The notes beneath the pieces were generated by a model. It worked only from the letters and a program-made list of their open reading frames with translations, did no database searches and had not been told where the DNA came from. This document shows, piece after piece, positions 51,217 to 61,302 of a stretch of DNA of 64,000 bases. The DNA is from Prorocentrum cordatum (lineage: Eukaryota; Sar; Dinophyceae; Prorocentrales; Prorocentraceae): positions 1 through 64,000 of the forward strand of contig CAUYUJ010003605.1 in the NCBI GenBank assembly GCA_963575745.1. Direction: 5' to 3'. The position numbers were made by a program, and so were the translations under genes. The number at the start of each line of letters is the position of its first letter. Positions within the stretch are counted from its first letter, which is position 1.

Positions 51217-54200
51217 GAGGCCTACGTGAGGGGTCTCGTTTGTGCACTCAATGTGCAGGGCAAGTGGGCCGACGAGACTCAAATGCAAGCCAACCTAGAT
51301 TTGCTCGAGCTGAAGTGCTGGGGCTTAATTTGTATCTTAGAGGCGGATTTTAAGGGCTGTCTTCAAAACGATGGGCTACTACGCCCTGTTTTCAATGGCC
51401 ACGCTTACTACCGCCACCACTCTGGCCCCGGGTGTAGGGCCATGGGCGTGCTTGTGCACAAATCTCTGAGAAAACGTGTGAAAGACATTGTCTGCGATTG
51501 GAGATCTATCCGTGTTGATCTTCGTCCTGACTGTCTCGATGGATGCCACCATCATGCCAGATCCTGTCTCTTCTCTCATCTTGCCCATGATTTTTTCCAT
51601 GATTCTCTAAACTGTGCCATCCAACTCGGTCGATCCCGCCCTGTGGGGTCTACTCTCTCCTGGTTGGGGGACATGAATGCCGATCAAGGTAACGGAGACC
51701 AGAAATTCCGTTCGTTCTGCGAAGCCTGTTCATATCTCGATCTCCAATGGTGCCCTCTCAGGTTCCAAGAGACTTCCATGCAATTCACTAGGAAGCCCGA
51801 TGGTGAGCAGGCGCTCTCTCAAGCCAACAGCACGATCGATCACATTGCTCTCGCCAGGAGTGATCTCTCTTTTGACTGTTTCGCCCTCTGGGCGGGCGTC
51901 CCTGGGGACCATGCCCTTATTGGCTGTGATGTCTTGGCCTTTCACCAGCAGTTTCGTAAGAGAAGACCTCTCCTGTGGACTCCTACAAACATTTTGGAGG
52001 TTAGGAAGATCGCCCAGGGTCTGTTTCCCGAATCAGCGGAACTTATTCGTCTAAATGACGAAGAACTGCCCGATTCTTGTGCGGTCAGGTATCATGATCC
52101 AAGGGACCTCACCCTCTCCTTCGATTTCTGGGAAAACATGTTGGGCCAGGTTTATGAAGCGACTCAGGCTCTCCCAAGGAGTTTTAGGAGATTTGCTGAA
52201 GAGCCATTTTGGGTCAAGAGTCTCAGGACACGGTTCAACTCCGAACTTAACGAAGCCAAGAGGGTCGCCTTGGGTCAGCTCCTCTTGAAAGCTCTTAAGA
52301 TAACTAAACTTCAACGTGATTTGGCTCAGGTTGCGCTCAACGCCTCTCAAGGAAAACGGGTCTGGGCCTCCCGCAAGTCTCTCCTGCCCATATTGGGTTT
52401 CTGTGTAGATCAAGTCAAGATTTTTGAAGTGGACCGCTGTACCACGCTGGTTGCTGAAGAATACAGCGAGAGGTGGGGACTTTCAGATTCGGAGCGGCAG
52501 GAGGACATCGCCTGGCTTCGCGCTTTGGGTTTCTTCAACTTCTACGGCGACCCCATCATTCCCTCCTTGCTGGAGGACGCGCTGGACGACATCAAGGCCC
52601 CCCGAAAGATCGACACAGAGTTCGCCTGTACGGCTGCAGTAAAAGCCTCGGGCTGGTCCCAAAGGCTCACGGGGTGTATACAGGCCTGCTTAGGCGACCC
52701 CGAATTTTGGAATGACGTCACATTCGGGGGCCACCTGGGTAACAAGATCAAGGGTTTTGGAACCCCTTCTCAAACTAGAGTTGTCATTCCTCAGCCTGCA
52801 ATTGCCAAGATTGGGCACGCATATGTAGCAAGGGCCATTCTGCCAGTTCTGGATTCATACACTGATTCTAAAGGACTCAAGGGTCTGATTTTTGGGCTCA
52901 GCAAAGGTGGGCAATTACAGGAACTTCACACGAGCGTCTATCACATTTTAGAATATGGCCGAGATCACTTTAACAAAGGAATGGTTGGGATTACTGATAT
53001 CAAAGCTCACCACGACCAGATTCGTTATGGATTAGTCCTGCGGAGTCTATTGGGACGAGGAGTCCCTTTCTTCTTAGCAGTGGGTTGCATCAGGTTGCAC
53101 AGGAACCCTCGAGTTTCCATCTCACTTTTGGACTCAAACACTGGGATTATCCAAAGAGACCGTGGGTTGATGCAAGGAGCTGGGACGGCATGCATACTGG
53201 CGCGTGTTTCCGTAGAAGATTGTTTCGCCTCCACCCTGGAGAAAATCACCCATTCTTCCTTGGGAATCTCTATCCGTTGCGAGCAGTTGGGCTTCGATTT
53301 CAGGATTGCTCTTCTCAGCTGGTCAGATAATATTTTCGTGGTGGCGTCCTCAGAACAAGACCTAGCAACTCTGACCGCACTGGTAGAGTCGGAGCTCTGG
53401 AATGAACATCGACTCAAACTCAAAGACGATCGGGAAATCCTTCCGGCATACCCCTACTTCTTCCAAGGATACAAGTGGTCTGATCCCTTTGGGAAAACTT
53501 GGTCTGTAGTTCCGGAGGCCAAGGTGCTGGGTCCAATTCTCTCCGCCACTGGTTCATGTCACGAAGATGTCAAGCAGGGTATTTCACAGATCAACAAAGC
53601 CTTTTGGGCTAACAGCAGGTTCTTGATTAACGAGCAGATCCCCATGTCTAAACGTCTCTCTAAACTTAACTGTATGGCGGGGGGGATTATCCGTTCCAGA
53701 GGTGCTGCCTGGGTCCCTTGTAAGACGACGGCGGATTTGATTACCAAGGCCCAGAATCAATGTATCTGGATCATGTTGAAACTCAGAAGGCTCCCAGGGG
53801 AATCTCCCGAACAATTCAGTTTACGCAGAAATCGCAAAACCAAGGGGTTCAAAGTGGTCTCATGGGCCATTTTCCATTTGGATTCAGCTATTAGTTGGGT
53901 TTCACACATGCAAAGACATCCAGAAGATTTCTCGTCGAGGCTGTTTCAATATTGCAAGCACTGGGTTATTCAGAATCGCTCCTTTGACAACTTTGGTGGC
54001 AGCCGTACCCACTCACGCTCGCATAGGGGTTACGTTTTCAGGTATGACAAGGATGCCTGGACCACCTTATTTTCTCCTCAGGGCTCTCGGGACAAAAGTT
54101 TCGTTTGGGTCTTGCTCAAGAAATGCTTGATTGGGTTCGGCAACCGCTTCACCTTCGCCGTCAGTAGCCATCGGCTTTGTCTGGCGCAACCCAGACACAC

Positions 54201-54279
54201 ATTTGCTATCGTACTGCGCCCAGCGGGGCTACCTTTACTTTCACCACGGACACCTGTTACTCTCAGGATCTGGATTTGA
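51217..54279 (+). CDS. Element E ORF2: endonuclease and reverse transcriptase (motif C WSDN)
   Basis: About 1020 codons without a stop. Numbering from 51226, the EEP endonuclease has Asn9 (CALNVQG), Glu39 (CILEAD), GDMNAD (148-153), STIDHIAL (Asp205) and GDHALIG (Asp228, His229), a complete active site. The RT has motif A ITDIKAHHD (Asp591), motif B RGLMQGAGT (646-654) and motif C LLSWSDNIFVV (Trp699-Ser-Asp-Asn702), where Asn replaces the usual second Asp. No AUG precedes the catalytic Asn9 after the ORF1 stop. The first in-frame ATG is at 51283. Initiation therefore needs a GTG, readthrough of the TGA, or an ORF1-ORF2 fusion in the active master copy. Confidence 0.85.
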   Translation, partial: EAYVRGLVCALNVQGKWADETQMQANLDLLELKCWGLICILEADFKGCLQNDGLLRPVFNGHAYYRHHSGPGCRAMGVLVHKSLRKRVKDIVCDWRSIRVDLRPDCLDGCHHHARSCLFSHLAHDFFHDSLNCAIQLGRSRPVGSTLSWLGDMNADQGNGDQKFRSFCEACSYLDLQWCPLRFQETSMQFTRKPDGEQALSQANSTIDHIALARSDLSFDCFALWAGVPGDHALIGCDVLAFHQQFRKRRPLLWTPTNILEVRKIAQGLFPESAELIRLNDEELPDSCAVRYHDPRDLTLSFDFWENMLGQVYEATQALPRSFRRFAEEPFWVKSLRTRFNSELNEAKRVALGQLLLKALKITKLQRDLAQVALNASQGKRVWASRKSLLPILGFCVDQVKIFEVDRCTTLVAEEYSERWGLSDSERQEDIAWLRALGFFNFYGDPIIPSLLEDALDDIKAPRKIDTEFACTAAVKASGWSQRLTGCIQACLGDPEFWNDVTFGGHLGNKIKGFGTPSQTRVVIPQPAIAKIGHAYVARAILPVLDSYTDSKGLKGLIFGLSKGGQLQELHTSVYHILEYGRDHFNKGMVGITDIKAHHDQIRYGLVLRSLLGRGVPFFLAVGCIRLHRNPRVSISLLDSNTGIIQRDRGLMQGAGTACILARVSVEDCFASTLEKITHSSLGISIRCEQLGFDFRIALLSWSDNIFVVASSEQDLATLTALVESELWNEHRLKLKDDREILPAYPYFFQGYKWSDPFGKTWSVVPEAKVLGPILSATGSCHEDVKQGISQINKAFWANSRFLINEQIPMSKRLSKLNCMAGGIIRSRGAAWVPCKTTADLITKAQNQCIWIMLKLRRLPGESPEQFSLRRNRKTKGFKVVSWAIFHLDSAISWVSHMQRHPEDFSSRLFQYCKHWVIQNRSFDNFGGSRTHSRSHRGYVFRYDKDAWTTLFSPQGSRDKSFVWVLLKKCLIGFGNRFTFAVSSHRLCLAQPRHTFAIVLRPAGLPLLSPRTPVTLRIWI

Positions 54280-54368
54280 TTGGGAATCAGATTCAGCCGA
54301 CTATCCCCCTTTTCTTTGGATTCGATCGCCACGCCTTAGATCGTTGGGCTCGGAAGCGTCTGGTTAAG

Positions 54369-55061
54369 ATGGAAACGAAGCCCGTGCTTACCTCGAATGA
54401 GAAGAAAGTCAAGCTGCAGAAGAAGCTCGAACAGAAAAAGGAGGACCAAGCAAGGACAGTCGAGTTCAAGAATCAGGGTCTCAAGGCCAAAGCATCCTCC
54501 AGTGCTGACCCTCGCGGAGCCAGGATACTCCCCACGCCGCCCCCAGCACCTGTGCACAGGGGAGACTCGGCGTCTCGGAGCCGTTCACCGATTGCCAGAA
54601 AGATGCAGTACTCAGTTGGGTTCAAGAAACAGCTGCAGGGTGGCGGGTCGGGGTCGAAGCCCGAGTCGGATGATGCCTTACCAGAGACGCAGGACTACCG
54701 TGGGGAAACACCTGTCAAACCTGTGGGCGGCACTACCTGGGAAGTACCGTCGTCGGGATCACCAGACTCCAGGAGTTCCTCCTCTGGCTCTGAAGCGGAA
54801 GTCGACTCGCCTGACCGAAGGTCGCAGCCTGCCCCAAAGAGCTGGGAACAGGATAAGAAGCCTTGGATCAGTAAGTTGGGCCCTCCAGTGTTGAAGTCTC
54901 AGTTGGAGTACGATCACTCAGGATGCCCAATTTTCGCCCCAAAGGGCGGCAGACCACACCAGCTCAAGGCGCTACATTATGGCTTTCGTTCCCCAGCTTA
55001 CAGGTTTGAACACCTTCAAGGCAAAGGTAGGGGAACACTTCCAAATCATCACAGCTCGTGA
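54369..55061 (+). CDS. Element E ORF3-like frame, basic and serine-rich
   Basis: The frame is open from 54177, overlapping the end of ORF2 in another frame. ATG 54369 (METKPVLTSNEKKVKL) is the first start past the overlap. Residues about 1-40 are Lys/Glu/Gln-rich and helical, and the middle is Ser/Pro-rich (SRSRSPIARK). I recognise no domain. It could be a separate small protein, or the ORF2 C-terminus reached by a frameshift in the overlap 54177-54279. Confidence 0.5.
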   Translation: METKPVLTSNEKKVKLQKKLEQKKEDQARTVEFKNQGLKAKASSSADPRGARILPTPPPAPVHRGDSASRSRSPIARKMQYSVGFKKQLQGGGSGSKPESDDALPETQDYRGETPVKPVGGTTWEVPSSGSPDSRSSSSGSEAEVDSPDRRSQPAPKSWEQDKKPWISKLGPPVLKSQLEYDHSGCPIFAPKGGRPHQLKALHYGFRSPAYRFEHLQGKGRGTLPNHHSS

Positions 55062-55440
55062 GCTTACGCCTTTCATCATCGACAATCAAGGGCCACTGGT
55101 TTCAGACAGTATCCCAGTTTTGGGAGAGCACGGCTATCTCACTACCAGGGACGTCACGAAGATTCTCTGGCACTTTGGGCTCAACACGTTTCGTTCCAAG
55201 GATATTCATTTGTTCAATGCGCGGTTTTATACCAAAGAAGCGTTCATTGGCCCAGAGGTCTGCCCTAAGAAGGAGAGGTTACATGACAAATCTCAGATCT
55301 TCGCTGGCAGCTGCATTGTTGCACTCCTCTACGTCAAGGACATGTTTGAAGATGTTGGAGATCTTATCACGGTGGAGTCCGGCAATAACGGTGCCAATGT
55401 AAGGTGCCATCTGCTTTGCAAACCTCGTTTCCTGATGTGA
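54979..55440 (+). CDS. Element E ORF4-like frame, unknown protein
   Basis: 153 residues starting at ATG 54979, overlapping the previous frame by 83 bp and returning to the frame of ORF1/ORF2. Composition is ordinary (for example LTTRDVTKILWHFGLNTF, SCIVALLYVKDMFEDVGDL) with no simple repeat, so it is probably real protein, but no family is recognised. It may be the C-terminal domain of the preceding frame joined by a frameshift. Confidence 0.5.
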   Translation: MAFVPQLTGLNTFKAKVGEHFQIITARELTPFIIDNQGPLVSDSIPVLGEHGYLTTRDVTKILWHFGLNTFRSKDIHLFNARFYTKEAFIGPEVCPKKERLHDKSQIFAGSCIVALLYVKDMFEDVGDLITVESGNNGANVRCHLLCKPRFLM

Positions 55441-56282
55441 CCGAGGCAGTTCAGAAGATACAGCTAAAGTGCCTCTTCCCCTCGGGTCCTCAGCTCTCTT
55501 CTTGGTTCAACTCTGGATCAATCTGGGGTTACAAGGGCTTTCAGTGAGACCCCAGGTCATTTCTCTGAGGCAGGGATTAAGTTCTGCTTTCTTCAACACG
55601 TCCGTCAGGGCCAAAGTAGTGGGGTCGATTCTTGCTCTTCGCCCACAGCCTCGATGGAACATTTCTTAACTTGGGATTGCTTCGCTCTTAGTTTGGCCCG
55701 TCACTTCAGTTCAAACGGGCTTGGATGGGATTGCTAATTTCATCACATTGTCAGGATTAGGACTTTCGATTCAATCTGGGAATGCCTGGGATTACAAGTG
55801 TCTCAGGGTATTAGGCCTCCAGGCCATTTATCATGAGCTGGGACTGCATCATATTCTTCTCAATTCGGCTGACGGGGTTAAGTGGGGTTTCTTCTCACTC
55901 TTTTGCCCAGGGCCCCGAAGTTTCAAGTTTCAAGTTTCAAGTTTCAAGTTTCTTCTTGGGGTAGTTGGGCGATCAGTCTGCTTCTTCACTTCAGTACAAA
56001 TGGGTTGGGCCTGGGATTGTTAATTCCACTTCGCTGGCCAGGACGATGACTGCCGTCCGACCCCTGATAAAGTGCATCTCTTTTCTCTATCTCTCCATCT
56101 TTTGTATCCACATCTTTCGGTTGTCCTGGTGTCCTGGTTGCTTCCTGTAGTCATTTTGGTTCAATTCGCTTTGCCCGTTCTGCTCCAACCCCTTCTCAAG
56201 TTATCTGGGAACACACTCTCATGCTTGCCCCTCAGAGGGTCGTCAGGCCATGGAATTCAAAGTCTCTCCAGTGCTGTATCTT
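55441..56282. other. Probable 3' region of element E, with a possible leader relic
   Basis: No gene is seen. CAAGTTT repeats lie at 55918-55950. At 56145-56165 the sequence CTGTAGTCATTTTGGTTCAA matches the spliced leader at 17 of 21 positions, three of the four differences being C to T, so it may be an old leader relic of another element cut off by the gap. Confidence 0.4.
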
Positions 56283-56382
56283 NNNNNNNNNNNNNNNNNN
56301 NNNNNNNNNNNNNNNNNNNNNNNNNNNNNNNNNNNNNNNNNNNNNNNNNNNNNNNNNNNNNNNNNNNNNNNNNNNNNNNNNN
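56283..56382. other. Assembly gap (100 N)
   Basis: Exactly 100 N, the conventional filler for a gap of unknown size. Sequence order and distance across it are not certain. Confidence 0.99.
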
Positions 56383-56795
56383 CCGAAGGTCCCAGTGGTG
56401 TGGCCCGCATGCGGGGTGTGCCCGCATGCGTCCCGCACACCCACTTCGGCACACCCCTCACACGTTTCGTGGCCCCATAGGGAGCTCCACCGAAGGCCCC
56501 AGGGCTGCCGACCGCATGCGTCCCGAACACCCATTTCGGCACACCCTCACACGTTTCGTGGCCCCATAGGGAGCTCCACCGAAGGTCCCAGTGGGTGTGC
56601 CCGCATGCGTCCCGCACACTCATTTTGGCACACCCCTCACACGTTTCGTGGCCCCATAGGGAGCTCCACCGAAGTCCCAGTGGGTGTGCCCGCATGCGTC
56701 CCGCACACCCATTTCGGCACACCCCTCACACGTTCCGTGGCCCCATAGGGAGCTCCACCGAAGGTCCCAGTGGGTGTGCCCGCATGCGTCCCGTC
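56383..56795. repeat. Satellite array 1 (unit about 90 bp), left orientation
   Basis: About four and a half units. CCGAAGG(T)CCCAG occurs near 56383, 56489, 56579, 56672 and 56758. The unit includes GTTTCGTGGCCCC, ATAGGGAGCTCCACC and CGCATGCGTC. The same core occurs in reverse complement at 58080-59590. The array starts at the gap, so its true length is unknown. Confidence 0.9.
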
Positions 56796-57862
<1,067 letters not shown>

Positions 57863-57874
57863 GGGTTCCTGGGA

Positions 57875-57965
57875 AAGCCTGGGGCAGTTTGGGACCGAAC
57901 AGGGGCCGTTTTTTGCAACTTGGTGAAAAACGGTGGACCCTGGCACCCCTTGGAGCCATCTTGCC
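57875..57965. repeat. Single unit related to the 59.86-60.17 kb array
   Basis: It contains GTTTTTTGCAACTTGGTGAA and CTTGGAGCC phrases matching the units at 59866-60170, placed on the other side of satellite array 2. Confidence 0.6.
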
Positions 57966-58079
57966 CCGAATCACCCGCTTCCCTATCAATTCGCCTGGCG
58001 AAGGACCCAACCATGTGCTGTTGTGAGTACCGTCGTTGTGAGTATCGCAATCGGCGGGGGCCCCTGCGGGCCGCGAAAG

Positions 58080-59590
58080 GCTGTCCTGGGTCGGGGAGAC
58101 GCATGTGAGCGCAGCAACTGTTGCCTTCGGTGGAGCTCACTATGGGGCCACGGAACGCTGTCCTGGGTGGGTGGAGAGGCATGCGAATTGCGGCGCTGGG
58201 GCTTTCGGTTGAGCTCCCTGTGGGGCATCGAAACGTTGCCCTGGATTGTGGGAGACGCATGCGAGTGCAGCTGTGGTCTTCGGTGGAGCTCCATATGGGG
58301 CCACGAAGCGCTGCCCTGGATGGGGGAGACGCGTGCGAACTGCGCCACTGGGACTTCGGTGGGGCTCCGTCTGGGGCTACGAAAGGCTGGCCTGTGTGGG
58401 GGAGACGCATGCGAACTGCGCCGCTGGGACCCTCGGTGGAGCTCCCTATGGGGCAACGAAAAGCTGTCCTGGGTGGGGGAGACGCATGCGAACTGCGCCA
58501 CTGGGACCCTCGGTTGAGCTTCCTGCGGGGCCACGAAGCGCCATCCTGGGTGGGGGGGACGCATGCGAACTGCGCCACTGGGGCCTTCGGTGGAACTCCC
58601 TATGGGGCCACGAGACGTTTTCCTGGGTGGGGGAGACGCATGCGAACTGCGCCACTGGGACCTTCGGTGGAGCTCCCTATGGGGCCACGAAGCGCTGCCC
58701 TGGGTGGAGGAGACGCATGCGAACTGCGTCGCTGAAGCCTTCGGTGGGGCTCTTTATGGGGCTGCGAAACGCTGTCCTGGATGGGGGGAGACGCATGCGA
58801 ACTGCGCCACTGGGGCCCTCGGTGGGGCTCCCTATGGGGCCACGAAAAGGTTGTCCTGGGTGGGGGAGACGCATGCGAACTGCGCCGCTGGGGCCTTCGG
58901 TGGAGCCCTCTATGGGGCCACGAAACGCTGTCCTGGGTGGGGGAGACGCATGCGTCTGCGCAACTGGGACCCTCGGTGGAGCTCCATATGGGGCCACGAA
59001 GCGCTGTCCTGGGCGGGGGAGACGCATGCGAACTGTGCCAATGGGGCCTTCGGTGGGGCCCCCTATGGGGCCTCGAAAAGGCTGTCCTGTGTGGGGGAGA
59101 CGCATGGGCGCATGCGAACTGCGCCACTGGGACCCTCGGTGGGGCTCCCTGTGGGGCCACGGAGCGCTGTCCTGGGCGGGGGGGGGAGGGGCGCATGCGA
59201 ACTGCGCCACTGGAGCCTTCGGTGGACGTCCCTATGGGGCCACGAAGCCTTGTCCTGGATGGGGGGGGAGGGGGGGGGGCGCATGCGAACTGCGCCACTG
59301 GCGCCTTCGGTGGAGCTCCCTCTGGGGCCACGAAACGCTGTCCTGGGTGGGTGAGTTGCATGCGAACTGCGCCACTGGGGCCCTCGGTGGACAACCCTAT
59401 ATGGAGCCACGAAAACTTGTCCTGGGTGGGGGAGACGCATGCGAACTGCGCCACTGGGGCCCTCGGTGGAGCTCCCTATGGGGCCACGAGACATTGTCCT
59501 GGGCGGGGGAGACGCATGCGAACTGCGCCACTGGGCCCTTAGGTGGAGCTCCCAATGGGGCTACGAAACATGCGAGGGGTGCGCCGTGAG
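58080..59590. repeat. Satellite array 2 (unit 77-78 bp), right orientation
   Basis: About 19 units. GACGCATGCGAACTGCG recurs at 58403, 58481, 58558, 58636, 58712, 58790, 58868 and 58946 and onward. The unit contains CCTTCGGTGGAGCTCCCTAT and GGGGCCACGAAACG, the reverse complement of the array 1 core. Because 78 is a multiple of 3, long frames (for example 58246-59589) stay open through it without being genes. The last unit (59536-59590) switches to CGAAACATGCGAGGGGTGCG, resembling array 1. Confidence 0.9.
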
Positions 59591-59854
59591 CAGAGGCAAC
59601 GAGGGGGAGGAGGGCGGAGGGAGGAGGCAGCGGGAGGAGGAGGAAGGAAGGAGACGCGGGGCACCGTCTCTTCAAAACGAGGGCCCAACACCACAAGAGG
59701 GGTGGGACAAAAACGTAGTGGGGCCGCCCCCAGGAGACTTTTGAAGTTGGGGCGCGCCCAACTCCAAAAAGTCCATTCCGCGGCGTTTCCATTGATTTTT
59801 TCACAGGGAAACCTCACATCCTCGTGGAAGCCTATTGGAGAATGTCAGAAACAG

Positions 59855-60175
59855 TTTTTTTTTCCCAACTTGGCGAACAAGCCATGGATCCCGGCCCCTC
59901 TCGGGGCCCTCGTGGAGCCCTCTGAGGGTCCGATCGGGGACCATGTCTTCAACTTGGCGAAACACTTGTGGATCTTGGGCCCTCTTGGAGCCCTCTCGGG
60001 GTCCCATCGGGGATTGTTTTTTCCAACTTCGTGAAAAACAAGATCCTGGGCCCTCTTGGAGCCTTCTTCGAGCCCTCTCGGGGTCCGACCGGGGATTGTT
60101 TTTCCAACTTGGCGATCCGTCGGTGGATCTTGGGCTGTCTTTGAGCCCTCTTGGAGCCCTCCCGTTCCTCGTCCT
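59855..60175. repeat. Short tandem array, unit about 75-84 bp
   Basis: AACTTGGCGA or a variant starts units at about 59867, 59951, 60025 and 60106. Each carries GGGCCCTCTTGGAGCC and CTCTCGGGGTCC-like phrases. Confidence 0.75.
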
Positions 60176-60307
60176 CCTCCTCCTCGTCTTCCTCCTCTTG
60201 CTTCTGCTCCTCCTGCTCCTCATCCCTGTATTCCTCCTGCTTTTCCTCCTTCTGCGTTCCAGCTGCTGTCCTGTTCCTGCTGCTGATTCCTGTTTTTTGC
60301 TCTTCCC

Positions 60308-60312
60308 AGGCA
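60308..60312 (+). promoter_or_regulatory. Candidate trans-splice acceptor
   Basis: TTTTTTGCTCTTCCCAG ends at 60309, four bases before the ATG at 60313. A polypyrimidine-AG this close to a start codon fits a spliced-leader acceptor in a dinoflagellate. There is no transcript evidence here. Confidence 0.4.
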
Positions 60313-61146
60313 ATGGCGGCGTTTCAACTGGTTCCTCGGGCGGGCGACGCGAACGTCCTTGGACTGGTGGTGCACGGCGACCGCGCGCGCAGTGGCGCGT
60401 CTGGCGCCGTCGGTGGGATGCCAGCCCTGCAGATGGACGCCCCTTCCAGCGCGACGCCAGCCTTGACGGCCGCGCCGACTGCGGCCCCTCCGATTGCGCC
60501 TGCAGCGCCGCCCGCGCCGGCAGCAGGGCTGCCGGCGCTCGTGCCTGCGGCCGCGGCGGAAGCAGGCCGCCCGCCGCCCGCGGCAGCAGCAGGCGCGGCG
60601 CCGCTGGCAGCGGCCGCCCCCGCCCGCAAGAGGAGCTTGTCAGCCGCGCAGTCAGCCGAGCGTCTCGCCCTGGCCTTGAAAGCCCGCAAGTACGCAGAGA
60701 ACAGTGATTTCGGGAAGGTGGAGGGCGACGAGGACGAGGGCGCCGCGCCCAAGCCCGCGGGCAAGGGCAAGGGGAGGGGCAAGGGCATGGGCAAGGACAA
60801 AGGCAAGGGCCCGAAACCCATGAAGTGCAAGAGCCCGAAGGTCGACCCCCCGAAAGCCGCCGCCAAGAGCCCCAAGGCCAAGGCTAAGGCCAAGGCAAAG
60901 GCCGTCATCAACAAAATTGCAAAAGAGAAATCAGAGTACCGCTCCAGGGCCACCTTCCTCGGGCTTCCGACCGAGCCAGCTGCGCCAGCATTCGTTGGCG
61001 AGTGCAAGGTGTATACAGACATGGCCCTGAGAAGCGCGGCGGGCGCTCATGCCCGGAGAGAGGCCGACAAGAAATTCAGGTTCGCGGAGGACGAGTCTAC
61101 CGCCCGCGCTTCTTGGAAGAAGCTTCGTGAGTTCTGCAACGTTTGA
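60313..61146 (+). CDS. Lysine-rich basic protein, function unknown
   Basis: 277 residues from ATG 60313, the first ATG after the acceptor-like AG. The N-terminus (MAAFQLVPRAGDANVLG) is followed by about 70 residues of Ala/Pro-rich linker. Next come a helical RKRSLSAAQSAERLALALK segment, an acidic patch (EGDEDEG), and a long basic domain with GKGKGRGKGMGKDKGKG and SPKAKAKAKAKA, like histone-H1 tails and dinoflagellate basic nuclear proteins in composition only. The C-terminal 80 residues are less biased (FLGLPTEPAAPAFVGE, ARASWKKLREFCNV). Binding to nucleic acid is plausible. A retroelement ORF1 or a cellular gene are both possible. Confidence 0.6.
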   Translation: MAAFQLVPRAGDANVLGLVVHGDRARSGASGAVGGMPALQMDAPSSATPALTAAPTAAPPIAPAAPPAPAAGLPALVPAAAAEAGRPPPAAAAGAAPLAAAAPARKRSLSAAQSAERLALALKARKYAENSDFGKVEGDEDEGAAPKPAGKGKGRGKGMGKDKGKGPKPMKCKSPKVDPPKAAAKSPKAKAKAKAKAVINKIAKEKSEYRSRATFLGLPTEPAAPAFVGECKVYTDMALRSAAGAHARREADKKFRFAEDESTARASWKKLREFCNV

Positions 61147-61229
61147 GTTTGTTTTGTGCTGCGCTGAGTTTCGAGAGTTCGCGTGTTTGACGCGTGCGAG
61201 CCGACTGACAGATGCTCGCGCCTCGGCGT

Positions 61230-61302
61230 CGTGGATTCGATTTCCCTGAAGGCTCACCTCAGGCAGCTTTGATTTGTTGATTTCCCCTGAAGGCTCACCT
61301 CA
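61230..61302. repeat. Duplicated short hairpin downstream of the basic-protein gene
   Basis: CCTGAAGGCTCACCTCAGG (stem CCTGA/TCAGG) occurs twice, about 32 bp apart (about 61244 and 61278), each after GATTTCCC. It could be part of the 3' untranslated region. Confidence 0.5.

Larger units (their letters stand above)
49845..55440 (+). mobile_element. Non-LTR retrotransposon E (LINE), nearly intact
   Basis: ORF1 (50152-51216) and ORF2 (51217-54279) are both free of internal stops and frameshifts and share a frame, separated only by TGA 51214-51216. Two further ORFs overlap in sequence (54369-55061 and 54979-55440). The intact frames suggest a recent insertion. The 3' end is uncertain: TTCAAG repeats (CAAGTTTCAAGTTTCAAG) at about 55918-55950 and the assembly gap at 56283 follow. 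Confidence 0.8.

Noticed and set aside
58246-59589. A 447-residue open frame through satellite array 2
   Set aside because: The unit is near 78 bp, a multiple of 3, so frames stay open automatically. Overlapping frames on both strands are equally long.
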